Positions 8,282 to 16,657 of a stretch of DNA of 64,000 nucleotides are shown piece after piece; positions within the stretch are counted from its first letter, which is position 1; each line of letters begins with the position of its first letter. Source of the stretch: Microbacterium sp. C5A9 (GTDB taxonomy: Bacteria > Actinomycetota > Actinomycetes > Actinomycetales > Microbacteriaceae); NCBI RefSeq assembly GCF_022627955.1, contig NZ_JABXGD010000003.1, positions 186,001-250,000 of the forward strand, in the 5' to 3' direction. The position numbers and the translations under genes are program-made. Below the pieces are notes generated by a model. The model had not been told where the DNA came from and searched no databases. It was given only the letters and a program-made list of their open reading frames with translations.

Positions 8282-8797
8282 TCAGTCCCGAGGTTCCTCG
8301 GGCACAGAGATGTCGGCGACCGTCGCTCCGTAGGCGGCGATGAGGTCGTCGGCCTCGACGAAGAGGCTGTAGCCGTGAGTCCCTGCCCCCATGGCGATGC
8401 GCTGGCCCACGATGGTCTCGTCGGCGAACACCGGCCACGCGGTGGTGCTGCCGATCGGGACGATGGTTCCGCGCTCATAGCCGGTGGCGGCGAGAGCGAG
8501 ATCCGGCTCGGGAAGGCGCAGCTTGTTCACTCCCACCACGGCGCGCAGCTTGGGCCATGAGATCGACCGGCCACCGGGCACGAGTGCGAAGAGATAGGTG
8601 TCGTCCGACCGCTTCACGACCAGCGTCTTCACGATGCCCGAGGGCAGGATTCCGAGCAGCTCGGCGGCCTCGGTGAGACTTCGTGCGGCGGGCCGCTCGC
8701 GGATCTCGATCTCGAGGCCTCGCGATGCTGCGGCATCCCTCACCCGGGAATGGGGATCCCCCGGCGCGGAGGCCGAGGGATCAGGGTTCGACGTCAC
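8282..8797 (-). CDS. YbaK/EbsC family aminoacyl-tRNA deacylase
   Basis: A 171-aa single-domain member of the YbaK/ProX editing family, which hydrolyses mischarged Cys- or Ala-tRNA(Pro). The conserved lysine occurs in GIVKTLVVK and the glycine-rich active-site stretch in GYERGTIVPIG. The start is GTG 8797, inside the stop codon of the upstream gene (GTGA overlap), which indicates translational coupling. The exact mischarged tRNA substrate is not predictable. Confidence 0.88.
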   Translation of the reverse strand: MTSNPDPSASAPGDPHSRVRDAAASRGLEIEIRERPAARSLTEAAELLGILPSGIVKTLVVKRSDDTYLFALVPGGRSISWPKLRAVVGVNKLRLPEPDLALAATGYERGTIVPIGSTTAWPVFADETIVGQRIAMGAGTHGYSLFVEADDLIAAYGATVADISVPEEPRD

Positions 8798-9306
8798 GCG
8801 TCAGGTGCGGAGAGCGGGTCGTCGGCGACCCAGAGCTCGTCGTCGGCGCGCAGTGCCTGCCACGCCGCGTAGAGAACGCCGACCGCTGCAGCGGCGCCCA
8901 GGATGATCGCGATGACCGAGCCGAGTCCTGGGCCCTGGGGCTCGGGCTTGGTGGCCTTCTTGACCTTCTTGTTGACCTTCTTGACGACGCCCTCGCGCTT
9001 GGCGTTGGCGACGTCCCACGCGGTGAGCGCGGTGCCGACGACTCCCCCGACGATCGGGACGACCTTGTCATCGACCACGTGGTGACCGAATCGGACGCCA
9101 CGGTCGACGACCGGCTGGACGCGACGGTTGTAGGTGTCCTGCACGACAGGACCGACCTGCTCGCGGCCGAAGTGGCCGAGCTGGCGCCCCGCCTCACGTG
9201 CGACGTCGGCTGCGTGGCCGACCAGGACCTGCTGGTTCTCCCAGAGCTGGTTCGCGTCGGCCTGAAGACGACGCAGCTCCTTCTTCCGCTTGCGGCTGAT
9301 GCTCAC
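8794..9306 (-). CDS. Conserved hypothetical protein with C-terminal membrane segment
   Basis: A 170-aa protein of unknown function. Residues 1-25 are highly basic (SRKRKKELRRL), the middle is amphipathic and His/Val-rich, a lysine-rich stretch (VVKKVNKKVKKATKPEP) comes near residue 125, and a single membrane helix near 140-160 precedes an acidic tail. GTG 9306 was chosen because AGGAGA sits 7 nt upstream; the longer reading would run through the ppiA promoter region. The gene is coupled to ybaK by a 4-nt overlap and divergent from ppiA. No catalytic motif is recognised. Confidence 0.75.
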   Translation of the reverse strand: MSISRKRKKELRRLQADANQLWENQQVLVGHAADVAREAGRQLGHFGREQVGPVVQDTYNRRVQPVVDRGVRFGHHVVDDKVVPIVGGVVGTALTAWDVANAKREGVVKKVNKKVKKATKPEPQGPGLGSVIAIILGAAAAVGVLYAAWQALRADDELWVADDPLSAPDA

Positions 9307-9451
9307 GATGCTCTCCTGTCGATTGGAGTACGGGTTCCCCATCTTGCCACGGGAGGCTGGATGGGGGGAGGGAATCGCCGAACCCTTGCGCTGAGCGGTG
9401 AACCGCGCTAGTTCAGGCCGCACACATCGGAAGCTCTGCGAGAATGAGGGC

Positions 9452-10009
9452 ATGGCCCACGCTTCTCATGTCGCAACCCTGCACACCAACCACGGTGACA
9501 TCGTCATCAACCTCTTCGGCGACCACGCCCCCAAGACGGTCAAGAACTTCGTCGGTCTCGCCGACGGCACCCAGGAGTGGACGCACCCCGCCACCGGCAA
9601 GCCGGGCGAGGGCGCTCTCTACAAGGACGTCATCTTCCACCGCATCATCCCCAACTTCATGATCCAGGGCGGCGACCCGCTCGGACAGGGCGTCGGCGGC
9701 CCCGGCTACAACTTCGACGACGAGATCAACATGGAGCTCAACTTCAACGAGCCCTACATCCTCGCCATGGCCAACGCCGGTCTTCGTCGCAACGCCATCA
9801 CCGGCAAGGCCGAGGGCACCAACGGCTCGCAGTTCTTCATCACCACCGACCCGACGCCGTGGCTGCAGGGCAAGCACACGATCTTCGGCGAGGTGGCCGA
9901 TGACGCATCGAAGGCCGTCGTCGACAAGATCGCCGCTGTGCCGACCGCCGCGGGCGACCGCCCGATCGAGCCGGTCGTGCTGCAGTCGATCGACATCGTC
10001 GCGGCCTGA
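9452..10009 (+). CDS. ppiA: Cyclophilin-type peptidyl-prolyl cis-trans isomerase
   Basis: A 185-aa cytoplasmic cyclophilin (no signal peptide). Cyclophilin signatures present are FHRIIPNFMIQGGDP, carrying the catalytic-site Arg and Phe, GSQFFITTDPTPWLQGKHTIFGEV, and the C-terminal IEPVVLQSI strand. Start ATG 9452 has GAGGG just upstream and a GAGAAT hexamer 6 nt before it. ppiA next to a rhomboid gene and crgA is the conserved actinobacterial arrangement downstream of the gyrase region, which supports the name. Confidence 0.95.
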   Translation: MAHASHVATLHTNHGDIVINLFGDHAPKTVKNFVGLADGTQEWTHPATGKPGEGALYKDVIFHRIIPNFMIQGGDPLGQGVGGPGYNFDDEINMELNFNEPYILAMANAGLRRNAITGKAEGTNGSQFFITTDPTPWLQGKHTIFGEVADDASKAVVDKIAAVPTAAGDRPIEPVVLQSIDIVAA

Positions 10010-10030
10010 CGCCGACGCTGGCCGATCCGG

Positions 10031-10927
10031 ATGACCACGCCTGAGTTCGCGGACAATCGCGACAACTTCTGCTACCGGCATCCGGATCGGCAGAGCTTCG
10101 TGCTCTGCCAGCGGTGCCTGCGCACCATCTGCCCCGAGTGCCAGACCCAGGCACCGGTCGGGGTGATCTGCCCCGAGTGCATGCAGGCCGAGCGCAAGAA
10201 CCGCACCCCTGCGCAGAAGCGCGCCGAGCGCCGCTGGCGCAGCCGGCCCTCCATGGCCACCGCTCGCGGCGGCAAGCCGGTCGTCACCTACGCGCTGCTG
10301 CTGATCACCTCGATCATCGGTCTGCTGCAGATGGTTCCGGGAATGGGCGGCGCCATCACGCAGCAGCTGCTCTTCGCGGCCGCGTACCTCTATCCCGACC
10401 TGTCGCTGTACCCGTTCGAGCCCTGGAGGCTGCTCACCGCGGTCTTCGTGCACGGCGGATTCATCCACCTCGCCCTCAACATGCTGGCGCTGTGGATGCT
10501 GGGTCAGAACCTCGAGCCCATGCTCGGTCGGGTCCGCTACCTCGCGCTGTATCTGATCAGCGGCATCGGCGGTTCCGTGGCCGTCGCGCTCATCGCTCCC
10601 GGCACCGCCACCGTCGGCGCCTCCGGCGCGATCTTCGGACTCATGGCCGCGCTGCTCATCATCGGCCGGCATCTCGGCGCGAACGTCACGGGGATCCTCG
10701 TGATCCTCGGCATCAACTTCGTCATCGGCTTCTTCATCGGCGGCATCGCGTGGCAGGCGCATCTCGGGGGTGCGATCGTGGGCGCACTGGTCGCGTTCAT
10801 CCTCACCCGCACGCGTCGGAGGGAGCAGCGCACCCTGCAGATCGTGCTGCTCGCAGCAGTCGTCGTGGCGTTGCTGGTGATCGTCGCTTTCGTGCCCCCG
10901 CTGCTCATCACCACGGTTTACTCCTGA
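10031..10927 (+). CDS. Rhomboid family intramembrane serine protease with N-terminal zinc-binding B-box
   Basis: A 298-aa membrane protease. The first 60 residues hold Cys/His pairs (CYRHPDR..VLCQRCLR..CPEC..CPEC) typical of the B-box zinc finger fused to actinobacterial rhomboids. About six membrane helices follow. The catalytic serine is Ser198 in GASGAIFG and the catalytic histidine His244 in WQAHLGG; the oxyanion Asn is in the HLALNMLALW helix. Rhomboids cleave membrane proteins within the bilayer; the substrate is unknown. It starts 21 nt after ppiA and is probably co-transcribed. A strong terminator follows. Confidence 0.93.
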   Translation: MTTPEFADNRDNFCYRHPDRQSFVLCQRCLRTICPECQTQAPVGVICPECMQAERKNRTPAQKRAERRWRSRPSMATARGGKPVVTYALLLITSIIGLLQMVPGMGGAITQQLLFAAAYLYPDLSLYPFEPWRLLTAVFVHGGFIHLALNMLALWMLGQNLEPMLGRVRYLALYLISGIGGSVAVALIAPGTATVGASGAIFGLMAALLIIGRHLGANVTGILVILGINFVIGFFIGGIAWQAHLGGAIVGALVAFILTRTRRREQRTLQIVLLAAVVVALLVIVAFVPPLLITTVYS

Positions 10928-10933
10928 TCGGGA

Positions 10934-11009
10934 GTTGTTAACAGGGTTGTTAACGGGTGTGAATAACATCTGTGTAATTCTCCCCATATTGGGGATAACC
11001 TGTGGATAA
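10934..11009. promoter_or_regulatory. AT-rich cluster of DnaA-box-like sites
   Basis: Two copies of GTTGTTAAC (10934 and 10946, 12-bp spacing) are followed by four 9-mers in one orientation. TGTGAATAA (10958) and TGTGGATAA (11001) read TTATTCACA and TTATCCACA on the other strand, exact matches to the DnaA-box consensus TTATNCACA. TGTGTAATT (10971) and TGGGGATAA (10990) are near matches. The stretch is conspicuously AT-rich for this genome and lies in the oriC-proximal block, though dnaA is not nearby. A DnaA-titration or regulatory site is plausible. Confidence 0.55.
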
Positions 11010-11034
11010 CTCAGTCGAACATCCAGGACGGATG

Positions 11035-11072
11035 CAGAAGGCCCCTCTCGCCGAAGCGAGAGGGGCCTTCTG
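11035..11072. terminator. Strong bidirectional terminator between rhomboid gene and crgA
   Basis: A perfect 17-bp stem (CAGAAGGCCCCTCTCGC with its complement) closes on a 4-nt CGAA loop. It sits between two convergent genes, 107 nt after the rhomboid stop and 18 nt from the crgA stop, so it can serve both. Confidence 0.85.
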
Positions 11073-11089
11073 AACGTGAGGGGTCGGCG

Positions 11090-11329
11090 TCAGCGCCAGC
11101 GGGTCGTCATGAGGAAGCCGATGAGGGCGATGCCCAGGCCGATGGCGAGGTTCCAGTTGTCGAGACCCGGGATCGGGAACTGCATGCCGGAGATGTAGAA
11201 CACGAGGATCCAGGCGAGTCCGAGCAGCATGAAGCCGACCATCACCGGCTTGAACCACACGGCGTTGGGGGCGGTGTCGCCTTCGCTGCGCGGTGCTTCG
11301 GGCTCTTCGATCTTGCGGTCACGTGCCAT
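11090..11329 (-). CDS. crgA: Cell division protein CrgA
   Basis: A 79-aa small membrane protein with two helices (about residues 28-48 and 58-75) joined by a short PIPGLDNWN loop and ending TTRWR. CrgA is an actinobacterial divisome/septation factor that interacts with FtsZ-ring and peptidoglycan-synthesis proteins. Length, two-helix architecture and position between ppiA and pknB match. ATG 11329 was chosen because TACAAT lies 6 nt upstream (leaderless) and the longer frame crosses into the divergent sortase promoter. Confidence 0.93.
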   Translation of the reverse strand: MARDRKIEEPEAPRSEGDTAPNAVWFKPVMVGFMLLGLAWILVFYISGMQFPIPGLDNWNLAIGLGIALIGFLMTTRWR

Positions 11330-11335
11330 TCCGAC

Positions 11336-11341
11336 ATTGTA
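11336..11341 (-). promoter_or_regulatory. -10 element TACAAT for leaderless crgA
   Basis: TACAAT, read on the minus strand, ends 6 nt before the crgA ATG and there is no Shine-Dalgarno sequence. Confidence 0.6.
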
Positions 11342-11402
11342 CCCATGACTTCTTTCCAAAACGGGACCGGGTTCCTCCGGCCGTTCGTTCAGTCGAGCGG
11401 GA

Positions 11403-11408
11403 TAAGAT
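11403..11408 (+). promoter_or_regulatory. -10 element TAAGAT for leaderless sortase gene
   Basis: TAAGAT lies 6 nt before the sortase ATG with no ribosome site between. It is divergent from the crgA promoter about 60 bp away. Confidence 0.6.
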
Positions 11409-11414
11409 CGCGCC

Positions 11415-12209
11415 ATGACTGCATCCGTCGTCTCGGGGGAGCGACGTGCACGGCACCGCCGCCCTCGATCGCGCGCCACGTTCACGAGCGTTCTCGGCGA
11501 GCTCCTGCTGACCGCGGGCGTCATCGTGCTGCTCTTCGTCGCGTGGCAGATGTGGATCGGCGACATCATCATCAGCGCCCAGAAGAACGACGAGGGCGCC
11601 CAGATGTCGCAGCAGCTCGCGGAGGGGCCGGCCCCCGAGCCTCCGCCTCTCGTCGAGGCCGAGGACGGCACGACCTACTACGAGCCGGTGATCCCCGCGG
11701 CGCCAGCCGACGCGCAGTGGTTCGCACAGATGCACATCCCGCGCTTCGGCTCGGAGTACAACGTCGGCATCTACGGCGGGACCAGCCGCGCTCGCACGCT
11801 CGACGATCTCGGCATCGGCGTCTACACCGACTCGAAGATGCCCGGTGAGGTCGGCAACTTCGCGATGGCCGGGCACCGGACGACCTGGGGCAAGCCGTTC
11901 AACCAGCTCGACAAGCTGCAGCTGGGCGACGCGATCGTCGTCGAGACGCCGGACGGCTGGTTCACCTACCGCTTCCGCACGCTCGAGTATGTGAAGCCCA
12001 CGCAGACCGAGGTGCTGCTCGACGTGCCGCAGATGCCGGGTGTCGAGACGGGGGAGCGGTACATCACGCTGACGGCATGCTCTCCGCTGTACTCCCTGGC
12101 CGAGCGCATCGTCGCCTACGGCGTCTTCGAGAGTTTCCAGCCCCGCGCCGAGGGGCCCCCCTCCGCGCTCACCGACCCGCCGCCCCCGCCGGCCGCTCCG
12201 TCGATCTGA
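11415..12209 (+). CDS. Class E sortase
   Basis: A 264-aa membrane-anchored transpeptidase that attaches surface proteins to the cell wall or processes LAxTG-type sorting signals. It has a basic N-terminus, one membrane helix (about 28-48) and an extracellular sortase domain. The catalytic Cys222 lies in TLTACSP, the catalytic His in FAMAGHRTTWG, and the Arg in LAERIVAYG. The proline-rich tail (PPPPPAAPS) is non-conserved. No substrate with a sorting motif was noticed in the window. It is followed 20 nt later by a tiny membrane protein and the amidotransferase in one unit. Confidence 0.92.
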   Translation: MTASVVSGERRARHRRPRSRATFTSVLGELLLTAGVIVLLFVAWQMWIGDIIISAQKNDEGAQMSQQLAEGPAPEPPPLVEAEDGTTYYEPVIPAAPADAQWFAQMHIPRFGSEYNVGIYGGTSRARTLDDLGIGVYTDSKMPGEVGNFAMAGHRTTWGKPFNQLDKLQLGDAIVVETPDGWFTYRFRTLEYVKPTQTEVLLDVPQMPGVETGERYITLTACSPLYSLAERIVAYGVFESFQPRAEGPPSALTDPPPPPAAPSI

Positions 12210-12229
12210 CCGAAGGGAACGACGACACA

Positions 12230-12385
12230 ATGTACGCCGCACTCTGGCGCATCCTGCCCGGCCCCTGGTGGCTGCGGCTCTTCATCGTGCTCGCGCTGGT
12301 CGCCGCCGTGCTCTACGCGCTCTTCTGGTTCGTCTTCCCCTGGGTGAGCCCCCTGATCACACCGGGCGAGGTCGACCTCGAATGA
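12230..12385 (+). CDS. Small hydrophobic protein (51 aa)
   Basis: A 51-aa protein with an N-terminal amphipathic stretch rich in Trp/Pro (GPWWLRLF), one membrane helix (about residues 17-38) and a short acidic tail ending VDLE. Start ATG 12230 has GAAGGGAACG upstream. The stop overlaps the amidotransferase start (ATGA), showing translational coupling. Similar mini membrane proteins sit here in related genomes as far as I recall; no function is known. Confidence 0.75.
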   Translation: MYAALWRILPGPWWLRLFIVLALVAAVLYALFWFVFPWVSPLITPGEVDLE

Positions 12386-13014
12386 CCCGCGTGCTCGTCG
12401 TGGACAACCACGACAGCTTCGTGCACACGCTCGTCGGATACCTGCGCGAGCTCGGCGCCGACGTCACGATGATCGAGTCGGATGCCGTGAGCGCCGCGCA
12501 GCTCGCCGAGGTGCTCGCACCGTTCGACGGCGTCATGGTCTCGCCCGGACCGGGTACTCCTCGGGCAGCGGGTGTCACGGTGGATGCGGTGCGCATCGCG
12601 GCGGACCTGCGCATTCCGCTGCTCGGAGTCTGCCTCGGGCATCAGGCGATCGGTGCGGCGTTCGGCGCTCCGGTCACCGAGGCCCCCGAGCTCATGCACG
12701 GGATGGTGTCGAGCGTCGTTCACGACGGATCCCCGCTCTTCGACGGCGTCCCCTCGCGGTTCGACGTCGGTCGCTATCACTCGCTCGCGCTCTCCGAGGG
12801 CGATCTGCCGGCTGCGCTGCAGGTGACGGCGCGCACCGACGGCGGCACCGTGATGGCCATCGCGCATACGGACCTGCCGATCGTCGGGGTGCAGTTCCAT
12901 CCCGAGAGCGTCCTCACCGAGGGTGGGTACCGTCTGCTCGCGAACTGGCTCGCGCAGTGCGGAGACCCGCACGCTGTCGCGAGAGCGACCGAGCTGCATC
13001 CCCTGCACCGCTGA
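12382..13014 (+). CDS. pabA: Class I glutamine amidotransferase (anthranilate/aminodeoxychorismate synthase component II)
   Basis: A 210-aa glutaminase subunit that supplies ammonia to anthranilate or 4-amino-4-deoxychorismate synthase. It starts VLVVDNHDSFVHTL, typical of TrpG/PabA. The triad is Cys84 in GVCLGHQAIG with His173 and Glu175 in QFHPES. No synthase component I (trpE/pabB) is adjacent, so it may serve both pathways, as the orphan trpG in this position does in mycobacteria. PabA and TrpG cannot be separated from the sequence alone. Overlap with the preceding mini-gene by 4 nt. Confidence 0.9.
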   Translation: MTRVLVVDNHDSFVHTLVGYLRELGADVTMIESDAVSAAQLAEVLAPFDGVMVSPGPGTPRAAGVTVDAVRIAADLRIPLLGVCLGHQAIGAAFGAPVTEAPELMHGMVSSVVHDGSPLFDGVPSRFDVGRYHSLALSEGDLPAALQVTARTDGGTVMAIAHTDLPIVGVQFHPESVLTEGGYRLLANWLAQCGDPHAVARATELHPLHR

Positions 13015-13067
13015 CGTCGGCCGGTCGACGGCCGCTCGACTGCCTCCGTCTCGGAGCCGGGCAGGCG

Positions 13068-14765
13068 TCAGCCGACGGGTGCGCCGCAGAAACGCAGCTC
13101 GACCGTCGAGCCGATCGGCACGTCGCCGGGGGCGGCCGACATCGACGACACCGTCGGCGGGGTGACCGGGGTGCAGTCGCTGAGCTCGACCGGCTGCGCG
13201 ACGAGCCCGAGGCTCTCGAGCTCTTCCGTCGCGGACTCGACGGTCCAGCCCACCATGTTCTTGATCGTCACCCGACCACTGGCCACGACGAGGTTCACGA
13301 CGGTGTTCGGTGCCACTTCGGCATCGGCGTCCTCGCTCGCCTCGATGACGGTGTCGGCAGCGAGCCCTTCGTCGTTTCGAGGGATCACGGTGCCGAGCTG
13401 CAGCCCGGCTGCGGTCAGAGCGTCCTTCGCGGCGGAGAGAGACAGGCCAGACAGAGTCGGGACGACGACGGTCTCCTTGCCGGAGGAGACGTAGACGGTC
13501 ACGGTGTCGCCCTCGCTCACCGCCGTTCCCGAGGTCGGATCGGTGCGCGTGACGTTGCCCTCGACGATGTCGGTACTCGACTCGAGCACGAGCTTCGCCG
13601 TGAGATCGAGCTCGCTGAGATCCTCCTGGGCGCGCTCGGACGAGACGTTGACCAGATCGGGGACGGTCCGTGAGCTGGTCGGCACGTCGCTCGGGCGCAT
13701 GCTGATCGTCCACACCCAGAACAGGACGGATGCCAGGAGCACCGCGAGCAGCGCCACGCCGGCCCAGATCCATGCGACAGGAGGGCCGGACTGGGTGCGG
13801 GCCATCGTGTTGTCAGTGCTGAGCTGGCGCAGCGACCGTGCGGTCTCCTGCGCCTGGCGCGGGTTGGGACCGTAGAGCTCGCTGGTGAGCGCGCCGAGCT
13901 CCTTGCGGCTCGGCGCGCGGCCGGCCACCGCCGAGTCGAGAGCGGCACGGAAGTGCGCGGCATCCGGGTACCGCTGATACGGATCCTTCGCGAGCGCGCG
14001 GAGCACGATCGGGTCGAGGGCGCCCGGTGAATCCTCGTTGACCTCGGTCGGCGGCACGGGAGTCTCGCTGACGTGCTGATATGCGACGGCCACCGGAGAC
14101 TCGCCACGGAACGGCTGTCGACCGGTGAGCAGCTCGTAGAGCACGACGCCGGTGGAGTAGAGGTCGGCGCGTGCGTCGACGGGCTCGCCCTTGGCCTGCT
14201 CGGGCGAGAAATAGGCGGCGGTGCCGATGATCTGCGTCGTCTCGGCGACTGTCGACGAGGAGTCGGACACGGCTCGGGCGATGCCGAAGTCCATGACCTT
14301 GACCTGGCCCTTGTCGGTGACCATGACGTTGCCGGGCTTGATGTCGCGGTGCACGACGCCCGCACGATGGGAGTAGTCGAGCGCCTCGAGGATGCCGTCG
14401 ACGTAGCGCACGGCGTCTTCGACGGGGACGGGGCCCTTCGCGATGATGTCCTTCAGCAGCGTGCCGCTGATCAGCTCCATGACGATGTACGGAGGTTCAT
14501 CGGTGCTGCTGTCGGTGGTCGACGGGTCACCGGCGTCGTAGACCCGCACGATCGACGGGTGCGACATGCGCGAGGCGGACTGCGCCTCGAGCCGGAAACG
14601 CGTGCGGAAGGCGGTGTCGCGCGCGAGCTCAGGGTCGAGGATCTTGATGGCGACCGCGCGACCGAGGGTCAGATCGTACCCGCGGTACACCTTCGCCATA
14701 CCGCCGTGCCCGATGAGCTCGTCGACGCGGTAGCGACCCGCGAGAACGCGTTGCTCTGTCGACAC
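13068..14765 (-). CDS. pknB: Serine/threonine protein kinase PknB with PASTA domains
   Basis: A 565-aa receptor kinase controlling cell-wall growth and division. The kinase domain (about 11-275) has a glycine loop GHGGMAKVYRG, catalytic Asp141 in HRDIKPGN and the DFG Asp159. One membrane helix lies at about 331-355, followed by three extracellular PASTA repeats (about 370-565) that should sense muropeptides or lipid II. The third repeat has a Cys pair (SDCTP...RFCG). GTG 14765 is the family start (STEQRVLAGRYRVDELIG). It is the last gene of the fhaA-fhaB-pstP-rodA-pbpA-pknA-pknB series, 56 nt after pknA, and converges on the amidotransferase gene. Confidence 0.95.
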   Translation of the reverse strand: MSTEQRVLAGRYRVDELIGHGGMAKVYRGYDLTLGRAVAIKILDPELARDTAFRTRFRLEAQSASRMSHPSIVRVYDAGDPSTTDSSTDEPPYIVMELISGTLLKDIIAKGPVPVEDAVRYVDGILEALDYSHRAGVVHRDIKPGNVMVTDKGQVKVMDFGIARAVSDSSSTVAETTQIIGTAAYFSPEQAKGEPVDARADLYSTGVVLYELLTGRQPFRGESPVAVAYQHVSETPVPPTEVNEDSPGALDPIVLRALAKDPYQRYPDAAHFRAALDSAVAGRAPSRKELGALTSELYGPNPRQAQETARSLRQLSTDNTMARTQSGPPVAWIWAGVALLAVLLASVLFWVWTISMRPSDVPTSSRTVPDLVNVSSERAQEDLSELDLTAKLVLESSTDIVEGNVTRTDPTSGTAVSEGDTVTVYVSSGKETVVVPTLSGLSLSAAKDALTAAGLQLGTVIPRNDEGLAADTVIEASEDADAEVAPNTVVNLVVASGRVTIKNMVGWTVESATEELESLGLVAQPVELSDCTPVTPPTVSSMSAAPGDVPIGSTVELRFCGAPVG

Positions 14766-14821
14766 GTACTGACCCCCCTGATACGACCTGGTGAATGCTC
14801 TCAGACTACGGCGCGAAGTTG

Positions 14822-16657
14822 CTAGTCGGCTGTGGCGGTTCCCGTGCCGTCGGAACCGGTGGTGGCCGTGGACGTCCCGGTGCCGCCGTTCGCGGTGCCG
14901 GTGCCGCCGTTCGCCGTGCCCGTACCGCCGTTGGCGGTCGCTGTGCCTGCGTCGTCCTCGTCATCGGCAGCCGTGATCTGAACCGCCATCTGCGGGGAGT
15001 TGCCCGAGGGACGGTCGCCGCAGAACGCGCGATAGGTCGCGGTCACCTGCAGGGCCGGGTCGTCGGCCGGAGTGATCTGGGCGTTCAGCTGGCCCTGGAA
15101 GCTCCGCGTCGTCTTGCCGTCGCTGAAGGTGGCGTTGGTGATCGTGACCTCGTACGAGCTGAGCGCGGCGGCGCCCGAGGGGCACGAGAACGCGGTCCAG
15201 TTGAGGGTGATCGGCTCGCCGGCGACGGGCGTGCCCGACAGGGTGGGTGCCGACGCCGGGGCGCCGATGTCGACGCGGGGTGCGTAGGCGGTCAGGGTGA
15301 TGGCGTCGCCCTCTTCGAGGAGTCCGCGCGGTTCGACCGACTCGACGACGTCGACGAGCTCGTCGGACGGTGCGGGAGTGGTTCCGACGCGGCACTGCGG
15401 CACGAGGCCGGCCTCGGTCGCGGCGGCGAGAGCCTCCTGGCAGGGGAGCCCGACCAGGCCGAGCGCGTCGACGTTGATCGGCGTCGCGCTCGGGGTGGGC
15501 GTCTGCGAGGGCGTCGGTGTCTGCGACTGCGTCGTGGGCGGCGGGGTCGTCGCACCGGCGTCGGGGTCGCCCTGGTTCATGAGGGCGAACACGGTACCGC
15601 CGAGCACGATGACGAGCAGTGCGATCAGCGCGACGAGCGGCCACGTCCACGGGCTGCGCTTCTTCTTCTCGCGCTCTTCCTCGGCATCCGCGGCTGCCCC
15701 GGTGGGGAGCTGTGCCGTGGTCGGGAGGATGCGGGTGGTGCCGTCGTCTCCGGTGGCGGTCAGCATGCGGGTCGCGTCGTCGCTGCCGGCGACACCGCCC
15801 GTGGCGATCGCGGGAACGGCGATCGCGGCCGAGTTGAGGTCGCCGCGGCGCAGAGCCTGCGCGGCACGGGCCACGGTCGCCGAGGACGACGGGCGGTCTG
15901 CCGGCTTCTTGGCGATCATCGCCATCACGAGGTTCTGCACCGGGATCGGCACCGTCGGCGGCAGCGGCGGAGGCTGCTCGTTGATCTGGGCCATCGCGAT
16001 GGCGACCTGCGACTCGCCGGTGAACGGACGCTTGCCTGCGAGGCACTCGTACGCGACGATTCCCAGCGAGTACGTGTCGGTCGCGGGGGAGGCGGGGTGA
16101 CCCGACGCCTGCTCCGGCGACAGGTACTGCACGGTTCCCATCACCTGACCGGTGGCCGTCAGCGGCACCTGGTCGGCGATGCGAGCGATTCCGAAGTCGG
16201 TGATCTTGACGCGTCCGTCGGGCGTGATCAGCAGGTTTCCCGGCTTGATGTCACGGTGCACGAGACCAGCCGCGTGGGCGGCCTGCAGGGCGGATGCGGT
16301 CTGCGCGACGATGTCGAGCGTCTTGTCGGCACTCAGCGAGCCGTCGCGCTCGATGATCGTCGACAGCGCCTCGCCGGGCACGAGCTCCATGACGAGGTAC
16401 GCGCTGCCGTTCTCCTCGCCGTAGTCGAAGACGCTGGCGATGCCCTCGTGGTTGACGAGCGCGGCGTGGCGCGCCTCAGCGCGGAAACGCTCGAGGAACC
16501 CGGGGTCCCCCATGTACTCGTCTTTGAGGATCTTGATCGCGACGGTACGTCCGATGACGTGATCCGTCGCCTCCCATACCTCGCCCATGCCGCCGATCGC
16601 AATACGCGACTGCAGCTCGTAGCGACCACCGAACGACACACCCTGCGTCGGTCTCAT
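14822..16657 (-). CDS. pknA: Serine/threonine protein kinase PknA, with long extracytoplasmic region
   Basis: A 611-aa kinase. The kinase domain (about 10-270) has GGMGEVWEA, catalytic Asp136 in HRDIKPGN and DFG Asp154. A cytoplasmic Gly/Thr/Ala-rich juxtamembrane stretch precedes a membrane helix at about 337-361. The outside part begins with a Pro/Thr linker (TPTPSQTPTPS), then a PASTA-like segment with a Cys pair, then a beta-rich domain with two cysteines, and ends in a 7-residue tandem repeat (TANGGTG x3) and an acidic/Thr tail. PknA of mycobacteria has a much shorter exterior, so this ectodomain is elaborate. ATG 16657 overlaps the pbpA stop (ATGA). Confidence 0.93.
   Translation of the reverse strand: MRPTQGVSFGGRYELQSRIAIGGMGEVWEATDHVIGRTVAIKILKDEYMGDPGFLERFRAEARHAALVNHEGIASVFDYGEENGSAYLVMELVPGEALSTIIERDGSLSADKTLDIVAQTASALQAAHAAGLVHRDIKPGNLLITPDGRVKITDFGIARIADQVPLTATGQVMGTVQYLSPEQASGHPASPATDTYSLGIVAYECLAGKRPFTGESQVAIAMAQINEQPPPLPPTVPIPVQNLVMAMIAKKPADRPSSSATVARAAQALRRGDLNSAAIAVPAIATGGVAGSDDATRMLTATGDDGTTRILPTTAQLPTGAAADAEEEREKKKRSPWTWPLVALIALLVIVLGGTVFALMNQGDPDAGATTPPPTTQSQTPTPSQTPTPSATPINVDALGLVGLPCQEALAAATEAGLVPQCRVGTTPAPSDELVDVVESVEPRGLLEEGDAITLTAYAPRVDIGAPASAPTLSGTPVAGEPITLNWTAFSCPSGAAALSSYEVTITNATFSDGKTTRSFQGQLNAQITPADDPALQVTATYRAFCGDRPSGNSPQMAVQITAADDEDDAGTATANGGTGTANGGTGTANGGTGTSTATTGSDGTGTATAD
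14876..14941. repeat. 21-nt tandem repeats encoding TANGGTG units in pknA
   Basis: Three near-identical 21-nt units near the 3' end of pknA encode TANGGTG heptads. Synonymous differences between copies (gttcgcggtg, gttcgccgtg, gttggcggtc) show that the repeat is old enough to have drifted at the DNA level while the peptide was kept. Such tracts can change copy number by slippage. Confidence 0.7.

Noticed and set aside
9413..10987. 524-codon open frame on the minus strand over ppiA and rhomboid
   Set aside because: Antisense shadow of two clear genes, with biased composition and no domain.
10934..11009. Full chromosomal origin
   Set aside because: Only four boxes in 76 bp and no dnaA/dnaN next to it. 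Called a DnaA-box cluster only.
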